From: an uncultured Oscillospiraceae bacterium
Lineage (GTDB): Bacteria > Bacillota > Clostridia > Oscillospirales > Oscillospiraceae
NCBI GenBank assembly: GCA_950075865.1
Contig: CATMVA010000010.1
Span: forward strand, 25,721 to 89,720
Direction of reading: 5' to 3'
DNA length: 64,000 nt
The position numbers and the translations under genes were made by a program. Below the pieces are notes generated by a model. That model had not been told where the DNA came from. It saw only the letters and a program-made list of their open reading frames with translations, and made no database searches. Below, piece after piece: positions 9,001-17,583 of the stretch. How positions within the stretch are numbered: position 1 is the stretch's first letter; every line of letters begins with the position of its first letter.

Positions 9001-9120
9001 GAAACAACGTCTGCTTCAGCCACAACAAAATTGCCTGTTTGCAAAACAGAAGACTGCCATAGCCGGGAAAGCTTCCCGCGTGCCTTGGATACACTTTGTA
9101 ATTAGCACACCGCCGTGAAA

Positions 9121-9156
9121 AAAGTCCGGATACCTTACGGTATCCGGACTTTTTGG
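9121..9156. terminator. Bidirectional terminator
   Basis: Perfect 14-bp arms (9121-9134, 9139-9152) around TTAC, T-rich on both strands. It separates the reductase remnant from the converging intact reductase gene. Confidence 0.85.
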
Positions 9157-9164
9157 TTTTGGTC

Positions 9165-11162
9165 TTACCGCTGGGCACACAGCTTGCCGGCCCGGCGGCC
9201 GAAGGTAACGCTCCGGCCAGCGGCAGCACCCGCCAGCAGATTGGGGTAGCTTCCGTCAAAGTAGCTGCCCGAGCAGTCGCCGGCTACGTAGAGGCCCTCG
9301 ATGGGCTTGCCCTCGGGGGTGAGGGCGTTCATGTTCTCGTCGATCTTGATGCCATCCAGGGTGCAGATGAAGTAACCGCCGCTCATACGCACGCCCTCAA
9401 AGGGGGCAGTCCGGAGCTGGGAGAGCCGGAAGGCCTCCTTGCCGAAGTCCTCGTCCACCTGCTTGTCGTAAAGCTCATTGTAGCGGGCCACGGTGGCCTT
9501 GAACTGCTCCACAGGCAGGCCCAGCTTCTGGGCCAGTTCCTCAATAGTATCGGCCTTGACGATGAGACCGGCCTCCCGATAGGGCATCATGAAGGCGGGC
9601 TCATTCAGCTCCTCCAGGGGCCAGACCGACTCGGCCCCGTTGACATGGGGGAACATGCGGCTACAACCGTGGGTGTCGAAGCGCTCCATGTCCTTCTTAT
9701 AGTCGGCGTCCCACACCATGGCGTAAGTATGGCCGGGGATGTTGAAGGCGTCGTGGAGGATATGGTCGTAGCAGCCACTCTCATTGGTGAACCGCTTTCC
9801 CTCCAGGTCCACCTTCAGGAAGGGCTGGGAGCCCATCCAAAAGAGGAAGCCCTCCTGCTGGCAGCCCACCTGGGTGGGAGGCACACCACCCCGGTCAAAG
9901 AGCATACCGGCGTGGGTCTCGTCCATGGCGGCGCCGGCCCAGAGGCAGGCCTTGATGCCGTCCCCCTGGCTGCCGGGGTAGGAATAGTTGATGTTGATCA
10001 TCTTGACCGTCTCGGGCTGGAGGGCCCTAAGCATATCCATGTTCAGGCTGTAGCCGCCGGTGCAGACAATAACACCCTTAGATGCGTTGTATCGGACAAT
10101 ACCGTCATTGGTCCTGGCATAGATTCCGGTGACCTCGCCCCCCTCCTTGATGAGTTCCATGAGGGAGGTCTCGTAGTGGATCTCCAGACCCAGGCCGGCG
10201 CCATACTCCTTCAACACGTTGGCGGTGGCCCCGTGAGCCCCCAGGGTAACACTGGTCTGGAGGGAGTGGCCCACATCGTAGACCGGGTAGCGTACCGCCT
10301 TGGAATGGTCGTCCACCTCATGGCGGATGGGCAGGCCCTTGGCCTCACAGAGGGCGGTGTACCAGTCGATGGCCTCGCCCGAATGCTCAGCCCAGACCTT
10401 GAAGAGCCGCTGGTCGGCGTAGCCGTTGGACTGGCGGTACATCTCGGTGAACACATCGAACTTATCGGGGTTGTCGTTGTTCTCGATCTGCTGCTTGGAA
10501 CCCAGGGCGGCCAGAGTATCCCGGATACCGGAACCGCCGTACTCCTCACCCATCTTCTCGATGAGGATGGTCTTGGCCCCCTCCTCCACGGCGGCGCATG
10601 CGGCGAAAAGCCCGGCGGTACCGGCGCCGATGACCAGCACCTCGGTGTCAATGGTCTTGACCACGTCGCTGTCCTTCACCTCAGGAGCGGCGCCCAGCCA
10701 GTCGGCCGAGACGGCGTCCTGCTTATCTCCGCCCTCGCCCCGGATGAGGGAGACGTCCACACCCTTGGCCTGGGCGATACAGTCCTCCAGAGCAGCCTTG
10801 GCGGCCTTGGAGGTAACACTGGCGCCGTTGACGCCGTCCACCTCGATGCTCTGCTTGTCCAGGATCTCCTGAGCCATCTTCTCCCCCACGGGCTGGCCCA
10901 GGCCGGCAGTCTCGCCGGAGGTGTCCACAGTGGCCTCCAGGATCCTGGTCTCGTCCACCTTGATAGTGACGGTGACCGGGCTCTCCATGCCCTGTGCAGT
11001 GGCGGTGTATGTACCAGGGGTGTAGATCTTGTTGCCTTCGGGGGTAGGGGTGGGATCGGGGGTCTTCTCCCCGCATCCGGCCAGCATGCCCAGAGCGGCG
11101 ATGCCGGCCGCGCCGGCGGCTCCCTTCAGAAAGTCACGGCGGGAAAGGTCCTTCTTGCTCAT
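9165..11162 (-). CDS. Secreted FMN/FAD-binding reductase (Tat signal, lipobox)
   Basis: A 665-residue flavoprotein of the fumarate-reductase-like family, predicted to act outside the membrane as a terminal reductase for an unknown small organic acceptor. N terminus: twin-arginine motif SRRDFLKG, hydrophobic run and LAGC, so it may be a Tat-exported lipoprotein. Residues about 48-130 are an FMN-binding domain; the covalent attachment motif reads DGVNGAS, with Ser as likely acceptor. From about 175 the FAD domain begins (VLVIGAGTAGLFAA) and closes with GLYVAGDCSGSYF. Divergent from a LysR gene (134-bp gap), its probable regulator. Flavinylation would need an ApbE transferase, which is not in this window. 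Substrate cannot be read from the sequence. Confidence 0.88.
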   Translation of the reverse strand: MSKKDLSRRDFLKGAAGAAGIAALGMLAGCGEKTPDPTPTPEGNKIYTPGTYTATAQGMESPVTVTIKVDETRILEATVDTSGETAGLGQPVGEKMAQEILDKQSIEVDGVNGASVTSKAAKAALEDCIAQAKGVDVSLIRGEGGDKQDAVSADWLGAAPEVKDSDVVKTIDTEVLVIGAGTAGLFAACAAVEEGAKTILIEKMGEEYGGSGIRDTLAALGSKQQIENNDNPDKFDVFTEMYRQSNGYADQRLFKVWAEHSGEAIDWYTALCEAKGLPIRHEVDDHSKAVRYPVYDVGHSLQTSVTLGAHGATANVLKEYGAGLGLEIHYETSLMELIKEGGEVTGIYARTNDGIVRYNASKGVIVCTGGYSLNMDMLRALQPETVKMININYSYPGSQGDGIKACLWAGAAMDETHAGMLFDRGGVPPTQVGCQQEGFLFWMGSQPFLKVDLEGKRFTNESGCYDHILHDAFNIPGHTYAMVWDADYKKDMERFDTHGCSRMFPHVNGAESVWPLEELNEPAFMMPYREAGLIVKADTIEELAQKLGLPVEQFKATVARYNELYDKQVDEDFGKEAFRLSQLRTAPFEGVRMSGGYFICTLDGIKIDENMNALTPEGKPIEGLYVAGDCSGSYFDGSYPNLLAGAAAGRSVTFGRRAGKLCAQR

Positions 11163-11222
11163 TCCTTTTTCCTCCTTTTTGTTGGTGGGGCAGGGTTTCG
11201 CTCTTGCTTGTAGTATATCAGC

Positions 11223-11251
11223 TTTACAATTTTCGAAAAAGGAGTTATAAT
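11223..11251 (+). promoter_or_regulatory. Promoter of the LysR gene
   Basis: TTTACA (11223-11228), 17-bp spacer, TATAAT (11246-11251), in the 134-bp gap shared with the divergent reductase. An imperfect dyad (GCAG ... CTGC, 11260-11281) follows before the SD and could be an operator. Confidence 0.7.
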
Positions 11252-11296
11252 TTTGACGTAACCGCAGTTTTTACCTGCGTTAAGGAGGACGTTCCT

Positions 11297-12190
11297 ATGG
11301 ACATCACCCAACTTCGATATTTCCTCAGGACTGCCGAAACCCTAAACTATACCCGGGCAGCCGAAGGACTGTTCATCACCCGTCAATCCCTGCGCCAGGC
11401 CCTTTCCAATCTGGAGAGCGAGATCGGCGCTCCCCTCTTTTTCAACGAGAAAAACCACCTCTCCCTCACAGAGTATGGAGAGTACCTGGCTTTCACCGCC
11501 GCCGAGGTGGTGGGGAGCTTCGATGCCATGGCGGAGGACATGGCCCGCCTGGTCAGCCAGAAGGCCCGGCTCCGGATGGCCATCTCGGTGAGCCTGCTCA
11601 CCTTCCTGCTCAACGGTGTGGATGGTGTCCTGAAAGAGTTTGAGACTCGCTTCCCCCACATTCAGCTGGAGGTCCTGACCCTCACCGCCGACCAGGTGAT
11701 CGACGCTGTTCTGGCGGAGGAGGTTGACTGCGGATGCGTGCTCCAGATGCCCTGCCCCCGGCCGGGATGCAAAACCAAGGTCCTCCACAATTACCCGGTG
11801 GCGGTGGACTTTGGGGACCAAATGTCCCTCTACGGCCGGGAGACAGTGGGCCTTTGGGAGCTGGACGGTGTACCCCTGCTGGGCATGGGCGCTCTGGAAA
11901 AGATAGCCTTCCCCCTGTGGGAAGACTGCCGGCGGGAGGGCATTGAACTGAGCTACCAGACCATGCCCAACGCCATTGATGCCTTTTATCACATGCAGCA
12001 CTCCCTCTCGGCCGGGCTGGATATCTACTACACCCAGGAAGAAGCCGACGTCCCCCATGTACGGGCTTCCCGCCTGCCCGGATATATTTGGGAACTGGCC
12101 CTCCTCTGTCCAGAGGCAAGTTTCCAGCAGGGCCTGACCCGACTGCTGTGCCGCTTTCTGGAAGAGCGGTACGGAAACACCGGGGGGTAG
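11297..12190 (+). CDS. LysR family transcriptional regulator
   Basis: A 297-residue regulator. Residues 1-60 are the winged helix-turn-helix (MDITQLRYFLRTAETLNYTR, then AAEGLFITRQSLRQALSNLE), followed by a LysR effector domain with two lobes. The ATG at 11297 has a strong SD (AAGGAGG); upstream in-frame codons cover the promoter. It is divergent from the Tat-type reductase and is followed, after 108 bases with a separate promoter, by a second reductase on its own strand, so it may control both. The ligand is likely the reductase substrate, as is common for such pairs, but nothing in the sequence names it. Confidence 0.92.
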   Translation: MDITQLRYFLRTAETLNYTRAAEGLFITRQSLRQALSNLESEIGAPLFFNEKNHLSLTEYGEYLAFTAAEVVGSFDAMAEDMARLVSQKARLRMAISVSLLTFLLNGVDGVLKEFETRFPHIQLEVLTLTADQVIDAVLAEEVDCGCVLQMPCPRPGCKTKVLHNYPVAVDFGDQMSLYGRETVGLWELDGVPLLGMGALEKIAFPLWEDCRREGIELSYQTMPNAIDAFYHMQHSLSAGLDIYYTQEEADVPHVRASRLPGYIWELALLCPEASFQQGLTRLLCRFLEERYGNTGG

Positions 12191-12221
12191 GTGGATCTCT
12201 TTCCGCCCATTTCTACTTTTT

Positions 12222-12250
12222 TTGCATTTTCATACGGAGTGTAGTATAAT
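12222..12250 (+). promoter_or_regulatory. Promoter of the second reductase gene
   Basis: TTGCAT (12222-12227), 17-bp spacer, TATAAT (12245-12250). A small hairpin (AGAGCC ... GGCTCT) lies in the leader before the SD at about 12282. Confidence 0.75.
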
Positions 12251-12298
12251 TTCTCATAGAGCCTGCGGGGCTCTGTGTTTCGGAAAGGAGATCTTTCC

Positions 12299-14323
12299 AT
12301 GAAAAAACCTATTTCGGTCCTTCTCCTCCTGGCCCTGACCCTCTCTCTGCTCTCGGCCTGCGGCGGAAGCAAGGATCCCCAGGCCGCCTCTACCCCAACG
12401 CCAGCGGCCGTCCCTACCCCCAAGGTCACCGAGGATACCGGAGGCCTGACAGACGGGGACTACACCGCCCAGGCCTGGGGCTTTGACCTGACCAAGCAGG
12501 TCAGCGTCACCGTGACCATCCGCGACGGAAAGATCGACGCCATTACGGTGGGAGAACACGGTGAGACTGCCGGCATGGTGGCCGCCGTGAAGGACCGGCT
12601 CATTCCCCGGATCCTGGAGGCCCAGTCCACAGCGGTGGATTCCGTCACGGGCGCCACAGCCACCTCAGGGGCGGTGAAGGCCGCCTTGGCCGACTGCTGG
12701 CAGCAGGCCGGCGGCAGCGAAAAGACCCTCTCCTCCGCTGCGGGGGCCTATGTCATGAACGCGGTGGGCCCGGTGATCACCGGGAACTATGAGAACTACG
12801 ACGTGGACGTGGCGGTGGTCGGTATGGGCGGCTCGGGCACAGCCGCCGCCCTGTCGGCTGCCGAGAGCGGCGCCAGGGTCCTGGCCATCGACAAAGCGGG
12901 CAAGTGGGGAGGTTCCAGCGCCGTCACCTCGGGCACAGCCGCCGTCAACGCCCCCAGTCAGGTCGCCGCCGAGATCGAGGAGTGGACCGACCCCATCACC
13001 AAGGAGAAACGTACCAAGGCCGCCGGCGAGGAGCTGGTCAACAAGGAGACTCTCTACAAGGAGTGGACGGCCTACACTACAGTGGACGGTGTTCAGCACG
13101 CCAAGGAAGAGATCATCCGTATGGACCTGGACCGGAGCGGCGAGACGTTGGACTGGCTCATGGGCTACGGTTTCCAGTTTGACGCTGCCCGGGGGTTTGC
13201 GGGGGGCAAGTGGGGCATTTTTGCCCCCTATTCGGGGAGCAAATCCCTCACCGAGAGCTTTTTCGCCTCGGCTTACGGCAAATATACCGAGATGGGCGGC
13301 GAGTACCTGCTGGAGACGGCGGGCACTGAACTCATCATGGAGGGAGAGCAGATCGTGGGCGTGAAGGCGGTGAAGGCCGACGGGACACTTGTCACCATCC
13401 GGGCCAAAGCCGTCATCCTGGCCACCGGCGGCTTCGGCGGCAGCGAGCGGATGATGGAGAAATATCTGGGGGAGGCCTGGCGGCTTTACGGTATGACCCA
13501 GAACACCGGGGACGGCCTGCTGATGGGCACTGCCGTGGGCGCGGCCACCTACAACGCCGACATGCCCCCCATGTCCCACTTCGTGGCCCCCTGGCAGATC
13601 ATCACCTCCTTTGAGGGAACCGACAACGACATCCCCTATGCTATGGTGTGTACCGGGGAAGCCCTGGCCGTTGACCAGACCGGGGCCCGCCGGATAAACG
13701 AAACCAACCTGGCCACGAACGCCTACACCATGGGGGCCAAGTACTACACCATCTGGTCCAAAGAACAGATCGACACCCTCCGCGCCCACGGCTTTGCCGC
13801 AAGCACCTCGGGCCGGTATCTGAACCAGGGCGGCGTCCCCGCCGACACCCCCCTGACCAACATCGACGCGGTGTTGGAGGAGGGTATCCGGATGGGCTTC
13901 ATCTACAAAGCTGACAGCCTGGAGGCCCTGGTCAAGGCCATCGGCGGGAAGATGGATGCCGGGACGCTCACCGCCGCGGTGGAGGACTATCAGGACGCCG
14001 CAGAAGGCACCGACCCCCTGGGAAAGAAGGCTGAGCTCTTTGCCCGTGTGGGGGCTCCCGCCCCGGAAAGCGAGTACTATATCGCCGTCACCGGTGCGCC
14101 TTACATTTACAGCACCTGCGGCGGTCTGGATGTGGACGTGGATCTGCGGGTCCTGGACGGAAACGGGGAGGCCATCCCCGGCCTTTACGCCGTGGGCACA
14201 GACGCCATGGGAGTCCTTTTCACCAACACCAAGGGCTATGCCAACTACGGCGGCATCGCCCAGGGCTGGGCCTTCGTCTCGGGCCGGACGGCCGGGGAGA
14301 AGGCAGCCCAATACGCCAAATAA
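12299..14323 (+). CDS. Secreted FMN/FAD-binding reductase lipoprotein
   Basis: A 674-residue paralogue of the 9165-11162 product with the same domain order. The N terminus is a Sec lipoprotein signal (MKKPISVLLLLALTLSLLSA then Cys), without twin arginines, followed by a Pro/Thr linker. Residues about 55-140 form the FMN domain with the canonical flavinylation motif DSVTGATATS. The FAD domain starts at VAVVGMGGSGTAAA (about 178) and ends with GLYAVGTDAMGVLF. It is probably a lipid-anchored extracytoplasmic reductase for anaerobic electron disposal. SD GGAAAGGAG precedes the ATG. Different signal peptide and different active-site neighbourhood from its neighbour suggest a different electron acceptor. 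Confidence 0.88.
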   Translation: MKKPISVLLLLALTLSLLSACGGSKDPQAASTPTPAAVPTPKVTEDTGGLTDGDYTAQAWGFDLTKQVSVTVTIRDGKIDAITVGEHGETAGMVAAVKDRLIPRILEAQSTAVDSVTGATATSGAVKAALADCWQQAGGSEKTLSSAAGAYVMNAVGPVITGNYENYDVDVAVVGMGGSGTAAALSAAESGARVLAIDKAGKWGGSSAVTSGTAAVNAPSQVAAEIEEWTDPITKEKRTKAAGEELVNKETLYKEWTAYTTVDGVQHAKEEIIRMDLDRSGETLDWLMGYGFQFDAARGFAGGKWGIFAPYSGSKSLTESFFASAYGKYTEMGGEYLLETAGTELIMEGEQIVGVKAVKADGTLVTIRAKAVILATGGFGGSERMMEKYLGEAWRLYGMTQNTGDGLLMGTAVGAATYNADMPPMSHFVAPWQIITSFEGTDNDIPYAMVCTGEALAVDQTGARRINETNLATNAYTMGAKYYTIWSKEQIDTLRAHGFAASTSGRYLNQGGVPADTPLTNIDAVLEEGIRMGFIYKADSLEALVKAIGGKMDAGTLTAAVEDYQDAAEGTDPLGKKAELFARVGAPAPESEYYIAVTGAPYIYSTCGGLDVDVDLRVLDGNGEAIPGLYAVGTDAMGVLFTNTKGYANYGGIAQGWAFVSGRTAGEKAAQYAK

Positions 14324-14332
14324 ATAAAATTG

Positions 14333-14374
14333 CAGACAGACGCCCGGTATCGGAAGATACCGGGCGTCTGTCTG
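14333..14374. terminator. Bidirectional terminator with perfect 19-bp stem
   Basis: Arms 14333-14351 and 14356-14374 are exact reverse complements around GGAA. It separates two converging genes. Confidence 0.85.
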
Positions 14375-14384
14375 TTCAAGCCTG

Positions 14385-15584
14385 TTACGCGTTGAATACG
14401 TATTTGTCCAGCCTGGAGAAAGCCTCCTGCACCCGGGTCAGGGGCAGGGCCAGGTTCATGCGGATGGTGTTGGGGACCTGGAAGGGACGGCCGTCCTGCC
14501 AGATGACCCCCACGGCCACGCCGGTCTTCTGAAGGTCGTCCATGGTCCTTCCGTGCCCGGCCAGCCAGCCGGTACAATCCAGGTAGAGCATATAAGTACC
14601 CTGGGGGCGGGAGACCTCCACACCCAGGAAGTGGTCCTTGATGTACCGGCAGGCATAGTCCGCGTTGCCCGTCAGGGTCTGACAGAGCTCGTCACACCAC
14701 ACCCTGCCTTCCGCCCCGTAGGCGGCAATGAGGGCATGCATGGACAGGACATTCATGCTGTTGTAGTGGCCCAGGGAGGCCTCCTTGTCCATCCGCTCCC
14801 GGATCCACGGGTCATAGACGATGTGGTAGGAGCCGATGAGCCCGGCCAGGTTGAAAGTTTTGGAGGGGGCGTACATGGCGGCCACATGCCCCCGTGCCCA
14901 GTCGCTGACACTCTGGGTAGGGATATGGGTATGGCCGGCGAGGATCAGGTCGGACCAGATCTCGTCCGAGATCACATACACATCATGCCGGGCATAGACC
15001 TCCATGGCCTTCTCGATCTCCCAACGCTCCCACACCCGGCCGGTGGGGTTGTGGGGGGAGCAGAAGATGGCGGCATGGATCCTGTTCTCCACGATTTTTT
15101 GCTCCATATCCTCAAAGTCCATGCGCCACACGCCGTCCGCATCCTTCTTCAGGGGCGAGTGGACAATATGGTAGCCGCTGTTGGTGAGGACCCCGGTGAA
15201 GCCCACATAGGTAGGAGAGTGGACCAGCACAGCGTCCCCCTTGGAGCAGAATACGCTGAGGGCGGTGGCCACCCCGCCCAGCACGCCGTTTTCGTAACCG
15301 ATATGCTCAGGCTTCAGCCCGGTGACCCCGTGGCGGGTCCGGTGCCACTGAACAATGGCGTCAAAGTAGGCCGGGGAGATATCAAAGTACCCATAGGCCG
15401 GATGCCGGGCCCGCTCGATGATGGCCTGGGGGATGGCGGGGCAGGTGGGGAAGTTCATGTCAGCGATCCACATGGGGATCCGGTCAAAACCCTTCCCCAC
15501 CTCTGCGCCGGGGATGGGAATCTTTTCTACGGCGATGGAGTCCCTCCCCTGCCGGTCCATGATACTGGTAAAATCGTATTTCAT
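14385..15584 (-). CDS. MalY/PatB family PLP-dependent C-S lyase/aminotransferase
   Basis: A 399-residue fold-type I PLP enzyme. The MalY/PatB subgroup (cystathionine beta-lyase activity) is indicated by the N-terminal MWIADMNFPTCPAI stretch, YGYFDISPAY, FCSPHNPTGRVW (substrate/PLP-binding Asn), SDEIWSDL (PLP ring Asp) and the Schiff-base lysine in YAPSKTFNLAG. Likely reaction: beta-elimination of cysteine conjugates or cystathionine to give pyruvate, ammonia and a thiol. It is followed by an overlapping-direction neighbour set (thioesterase, CapA) upstream on the same strand with 21 bases between, so it may be the last gene of that operon. Confidence 0.87.
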   Translation of the reverse strand: MKYDFTSIMDRQGRDSIAVEKIPIPGAEVGKGFDRIPMWIADMNFPTCPAIPQAIIERARHPAYGYFDISPAYFDAIVQWHRTRHGVTGLKPEHIGYENGVLGGVATALSVFCSKGDAVLVHSPTYVGFTGVLTNSGYHIVHSPLKKDADGVWRMDFEDMEQKIVENRIHAAIFCSPHNPTGRVWERWEIEKAMEVYARHDVYVISDEIWSDLILAGHTHIPTQSVSDWARGHVAAMYAPSKTFNLAGLIGSYHIVYDPWIRERMDKEASLGHYNSMNVLSMHALIAAYGAEGRVWCDELCQTLTGNADYACRYIKDHFLGVEVSRPQGTYMLYLDCTGWLAGHGRTMDDLQKTGVAVGVIWQDGRPFQVPNTIRMNLALPLTRVQEAFSRLDKYVFNA

Positions 15585-15605
15585 GCCTTGTTTCCGCCTT
15601 TCTGA

Positions 15606-16337
15606 TTACTCGTTTGATCCCCGGGGCCCATATTCCATCCGCAGGCGGAACACACGTTTTCCACCGGTCTCTCCCGAGAGGAAGAAGGAATCCTCCTCCC
15701 GGCCGGTGCGCAGATCCAGGGTCTCCCCCAGCCTTGCCTCCCCGCCGTATTTGATGGTGACCTCCCGAAGAGGACGGGTACGGAACTCGGCAGGGAGAAT
15801 ATCCTCGGCCAGGTCGAAGTACCGGACGTTGTTCATGTGGCCGTTGACGTCCAGATAGCTGTAAGGCACAGTGAAGGCGCTCTCCCCGGTAAAAGTCCCC
15901 ATTTTGGGAGACGTGGGAAGGGAACTCTCCTCCCCGGTGGTCAGGCCGGTCAGGCTGACCGCCCCCTCCTTGGGCAGGAGCATCTTCCGGGTCGTGCCGT
16001 CCATCAGCACCCAGAGGGCGCAGGCCCGAACCAAAGTCTCCCCCGACGGGGTCCTTAAGAGGTAGTGCCGGGGAAAGAAGGCGTGGGTGGGCTCCCCCGG
16101 CCAGGTGGTGAGGATCACGTCCTCCTCATAGCGAGGCATACGGGTGATGTGGGCCCTCTGGGCGGTGACCACCCAGAGGATCCCTCGGTCCAGGGTGGCC
16201 CCGGTCCCCACACCCAACAGGTCAGCGTGGGCGGTGGCTCCCTCCTGAAAGAGCCGGAAGAGGGAGGCCAGCCGCAGCTCCTTCCTGGGATCGGCGTCCG
16301 AGATAGACACCCGGTATTCTCTGCGGTAGACTTCCAT
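15606..16337 (-). CDS. Acyl-ACP thioesterase family protein
   Basis: A 243-residue double hot-dog protein of the bacterial acyl-[ACP] thioesterase family (FatA/FatB-like), which releases fatty acids from acyl carrier protein. The first hot-dog has the helix LASLFRLFQEGATAHADLLG and the WVVTAQRAHITRMP strand; the second contains YLDVNGHMNNVRYFDLAED, which holds the conserved Asn/His catalytic region. Length is normal. Four bases separate its ATG from the stop of the CapA-like gene upstream. Confidence 0.88.
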   Translation of the reverse strand: MEVYRREYRVSISDADPRKELRLASLFRLFQEGATAHADLLGVGTGATLDRGILWVVTAQRAHITRMPRYEEDVILTTWPGEPTHAFFPRHYLLRTPSGETLVRACALWVLMDGTTRKMLLPKEGAVSLTGLTTGEESSLPTSPKMGTFTGESAFTVPYSYLDVNGHMNNVRYFDLAEDILPAEFRTRPLREVTIKYGGEARLGETLDLRTGREEDSFFLSGETGGKRVFRLRMEYGPRGSNE

Positions 16338-16341
16338 TTCC

Positions 16342-17568
16342 TTACTGCCCGTCGCCTTGGGAGGCTACCGCCATAGCCCGGGGATCGTGCTCGGGACCCC
16401 AAACCTTATGGCATAGCTCGATGGTATAGAGCAGGTCCTTGTCGTCAGGGTCGGAGTAGGCGTCCAGCAGGTGGCGGCTGTGGCCGTCGTCCAGGGTGGC
16501 CTTACTCATATACATGGGAGCGTAGGTCCAGTCGGTGACCGAAGCCTCCCCGGTCACGTTGTCCCGGGTCAGCTCCAATGTGAGCACGGCAGTGACATGG
16601 GTCTCCTCATCATTCTGGTTGGAAAAGAAATTGCCCAGAGAATAGCACACAAAAGCGGAGCGCTGGGTGCCGTCGTCCAAGGCAACGGTGCGCATCTCAA
16701 TGGGCTGGATCACATGGGAGTGTCCGCCCAGGATCAGGTCAGCCCCATTGGCGATGAGCAGGTCGGCGATCTTCTCCTGGTAGGCATTTTGCTGGAGGTG
16801 GTACTCCAGTCCCCAATGGATCATCACGGCCACCAGATCGGTGCCCAGGGCCTTTGCCTTGGCCAGGTCGGAGGTCAGCCGTTCGGTGTCGGGCGTACAC
16901 ATGGTGGTGGTGTAGTCGGTATTGAAGAGGTTTACCGACCAGGGGGCGTCCTTGGCCGTGGGGATACCGTTGGTGCCGTATGTGTAACCCAGAAAGGCCA
17001 CCGAGATCCCTCCCACGTCGGCCACCACGATGTCGCTCTCGGCCTCCTCCTGGGTGCGGCTGGTACCCACGTGGGGCATGCCGATCTCGTCCAGTACGTC
17101 CAGGGTCCGGCACAGGCCCGAGAAGCCGGCATCCAGGCAGTGGTTGTTGGCGGTGAGGAGCATGTCGAACCCGCTCTCCTGCAATCCGTAGGCCAGGGCG
17201 TCCGGAGCCCGGAAGCAGGGGTAGCCCGAGTAGTTGCCCGCCGAGAGGGTGGTCTCCAGATTACACACCGCATAGTCGGCCTCTTCCACATAGGGCCGGG
17301 CAGCGGCGATGATGTGGGTAAAATCGTAGGTCCCATCGGTCTGGAGGGCGTCATTGGTGATGGGCAGATGGGCCATGGCGTCGCCGCACACCGCCAGGGT
17401 GGCCACTGTGGGCGGAGGCGGGGGCGTGGGAGTAGGCTCCGGCGTGGGAGTGGGCTCCGGCGTAGCGGTCGGGGTGGGCGTTGGCTCGGGGGTCTGCTCG
17501 GCCCCGGGAACCCCACAGCCGGCCAGGATCAGGGTCATGGCAAGAAGCAGAGCAAGGATCCGTTTCAT
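16342..17568 (-). CDS. CapA family lipoprotein (metallophosphatase-like)
   Basis: A 408-residue secreted protein. Signal peptide with lipobox (LILAGCG, residues 16-22), then a linker of PTPTPEPTP repeats (about 28-50), then the CapA/PgsA domain related to calcineurin-type metallophosphatases: AVCGDAMAH (metal-binding Asp), NLETTLSAG, TANNHCLDAG (Asn-His), VMIHWGLEY (His) and GGHSHVIQP (His-x-His). CapA is known from poly-gamma-glutamate capsule production, but no pgsBC genes are near, so the role here is open. Probably cotranscribed with the thioesterase gene. Confidence 0.88.
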   Translation of the reverse strand: MKRILALLLAMTLILAGCGVPGAEQTPEPTPTPTATPEPTPTPEPTPTPPPPPTVATLAVCGDAMAHLPITNDALQTDGTYDFTHIIAAARPYVEEADYAVCNLETTLSAGNYSGYPCFRAPDALAYGLQESGFDMLLTANNHCLDAGFSGLCRTLDVLDEIGMPHVGTSRTQEEAESDIVVADVGGISVAFLGYTYGTNGIPTAKDAPWSVNLFNTDYTTTMCTPDTERLTSDLAKAKALGTDLVAVMIHWGLEYHLQQNAYQEKIADLLIANGADLILGGHSHVIQPIEMRTVALDDGTQRSAFVCYSLGNFFSNQNDEETHVTAVLTLELTRDNVTGEASVTDWTYAPMYMSKATLDDGHSRHLLDAYSDPDDKDLLYTIELCHKVWGPEHDPRAMAVASQGDGQ

Positions 17569-17583
17569 CGTATTTGTTCCTCC

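Noticed and set aside
9153..11213. Long open frame (686 codons) on the plus strand
   Set aside because: Antisense shadow of the Tat-type reductase, which has full FMN/FAD motifs and a signal peptide.
12665..14311. Long open frame (548 codons) on the minus strand
   Set aside because: Antisense to the second reductase, with typical shadow composition.
6773..14323. Genomic island inserted at tRNA-Thr
   Set aside because: No integrase, transposase or duplicated tRNA 3' end was seen, and GC and codon use match the neighbours.
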